Of a stretch of DNA of 6,486 nt, positions 5,891-6,486 are shown one piece after another. Position numbers and translations under genes: made by a program. This DNA comes from Sulfurimonas sp. Its GTDB lineage: Bacteria; Campylobacterota; Campylobacteria; Campylobacterales; Sulfurimonadaceae. Location of the stretch: positions 1-6,486 of the forward strand of contig JALTUB010000134.1 in the NCBI GenBank assembly GCA_027047745.1, written 5' to 3'. The notes beneath the pieces were generated by a model that made no database searches, was not told the DNA's origin, and saw only the letters and a program-made list of their open reading frames with translations. Within the stretch, counting starts at the first letter, position 1, and the number at the start of each line of letters is the position of its first letter.

Positions 5891-6486
5891 TTATAATTGT
5901 AAAAATTTTAGTTCTTTTTTTGCTTTGGCTATATCTGCATTTATAGCGTTCTTTAACTCTTCTAGTGTATCGAATTTTTCGTTATTTCTTATGAAAGATA
6001 CAAAACTTATACTTGCTTTTGATGTACATAGAACTTCACCATCAAGTATATGTGTTTCTATGGCAAAACTTCCATCAGTAGATACCCTATGACCTATAAA
6101 TGAAACGGATGGATGCAGATGTTCTTCATCATCGATACGAGTAAGTGTAGCATATACACCCTCTTTGGGAAGTAAAAAACCACTTGACTTGATATTTATA
6201 GTTGCAACCAGCTCTTTTGCCCCAAGTCCCTGCCCTTTTATATGCTCCCCTCTAATAGTGTAATTATGCCCTAAAAAATCATTTGCACCTTTTATGTCAC
6301 CTATCTTAAGTTTTGCACGAATTTTATGCGAGTGGATAGAATCATCGAGATGTTTCACTTCATCTACAACAACAACTTCACCAGCACACATCTCTTTTAA
6401 ATCTTTGATAGAGTATTTTCTATCTTTTCCAAAATGAAAATCATAACCAACAACTATCTTTTTTAAATTAGGAAACTTCTTTGTTA
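5891..6486 (-). CDS. ribF: RibF, riboflavin kinase/FAD synthetase, C-terminal part
   Basis: RibF phosphorylates riboflavin to FMN and adenylates FMN to FAD. The reading frame is open from the right edge, so the start is outside the window; 197 C-terminal residues are visible (an internal ATG at 6391 is not the true start). The end of the adenylyltransferase domain is seen as IVVGYDFHFGKDR (10-22 of the visible part), followed by IHSHKIR in place of the usual ISSTxIR. The kinase domain follows: GANDFLGHNYTIRG, KGQGLGAKELVATINI (84-99) where most bacteria have GRxLGFPTANI, then EGVYA and SFIGHR. The conserved Thr95 and Asn97 of the PTAN motif remain; its Pro is Ala94. Glu143 in ETHILD is the likely catalytic acid. 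A lysine-rich helix ends the protein. truD follows after 9 bases. Confidence 0.93.
   Translation of the reverse strand, partial: TKKFPNLKKIVVGYDFHFGKDRKYSIKDLKEMCAGEVVVVDEVKHLDDSIHSHKIRAKLKIGDIKGANDFLGHNYTIRGEHIKGQGLGAKELVATINIKSSGFLLPKEGVYATLTRIDDEEHLHPSVSFIGHRVSTDGSFAIETHILDGEVLCTSKASISFVSFIRNNEKFDTLEELKNAINADIAKAKKELKFLQL

Noticed and set aside
5694..6092. Plus-strand open frame of 132 codons across the truD/ribF junction
   Set aside because: It lies antisense to two clearly conserved genes, is Phe/Ser-rich as expected from reversed AT-rich coding sequence, and shows no motif or ribosome binding site.

Overview
The window looks like ordinary chromosome from an AT-rich, densely packed bacterium of the Campylobacterota (Sulfurimonas/Sulfuricurvum-like). 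This rests on the divergent style of the RibF motifs, the cmoB + hotdog-protein pair (as I recall it, also found in Campylobacter and Helicobacter), -10-only promoters, and near-zero intergenic space. The assignment is by protein character and gene neighbourhood, not by a search. There are no RNA genes, mobile elements, CRISPR arrays or long repeats, no intergenic gap exceeds about 60 bases, and base composition looks even throughout.

Layout from left to right: (1) the N-terminal part of a probable DUF455 ferritin-like protein, minus strand, running off the left edge; (2) a plus-strand pair, a glyoxalase II-like metallo-beta-lactamase-fold hydrolase and a small SAM-dependent methyltransferase, joined by an ATGA overlap; (3) a convergent minus-strand pair, cmoB (tRNA wobble-uridine carboxymethyltransferase) followed by a hotdog-fold protein with a GTG start overlapping the cmoB stop; (4) a divergent plus-strand pair, a FieF-type cation diffusion facilitator and an MltC-type lipoprotein lytic transglycosylase; (5) a convergent minus-strand pair, ribF (5' part outside the window) and truD (tRNA U13 pseudouridine synthase).

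The four complete or nearly complete gene pairs alternate in direction. Convergent ends are separated by 7 bases (methyltransferase/hotdog) or overlap by 4 bases in a shared TTAA (mltC/truD). Divergent starts are separated by 40 bases (DUF455/hydrolase) and 59 bases (cmoB/fieF). In the latter the two -10 boxes appear to share the same TATA core. Two genes are tRNA modification enzymes (CmoB at U34, TruD at U13), but they sit in different transcription units, and CmoA, which makes the CmoB cofactor, is not here.

I do not see an exotic or defence-type system. The points most worth a second look are the likely relation of the cmoB-linked hotdog protein to Campylobacter Cj0977, a perfect 9-bp hairpin inside that gene's 3' end that may terminate the opposing operon, the shared divergent promoter, loss of metal site B in the FieF homologue, and divergent catalytic-motif variants in RibF.
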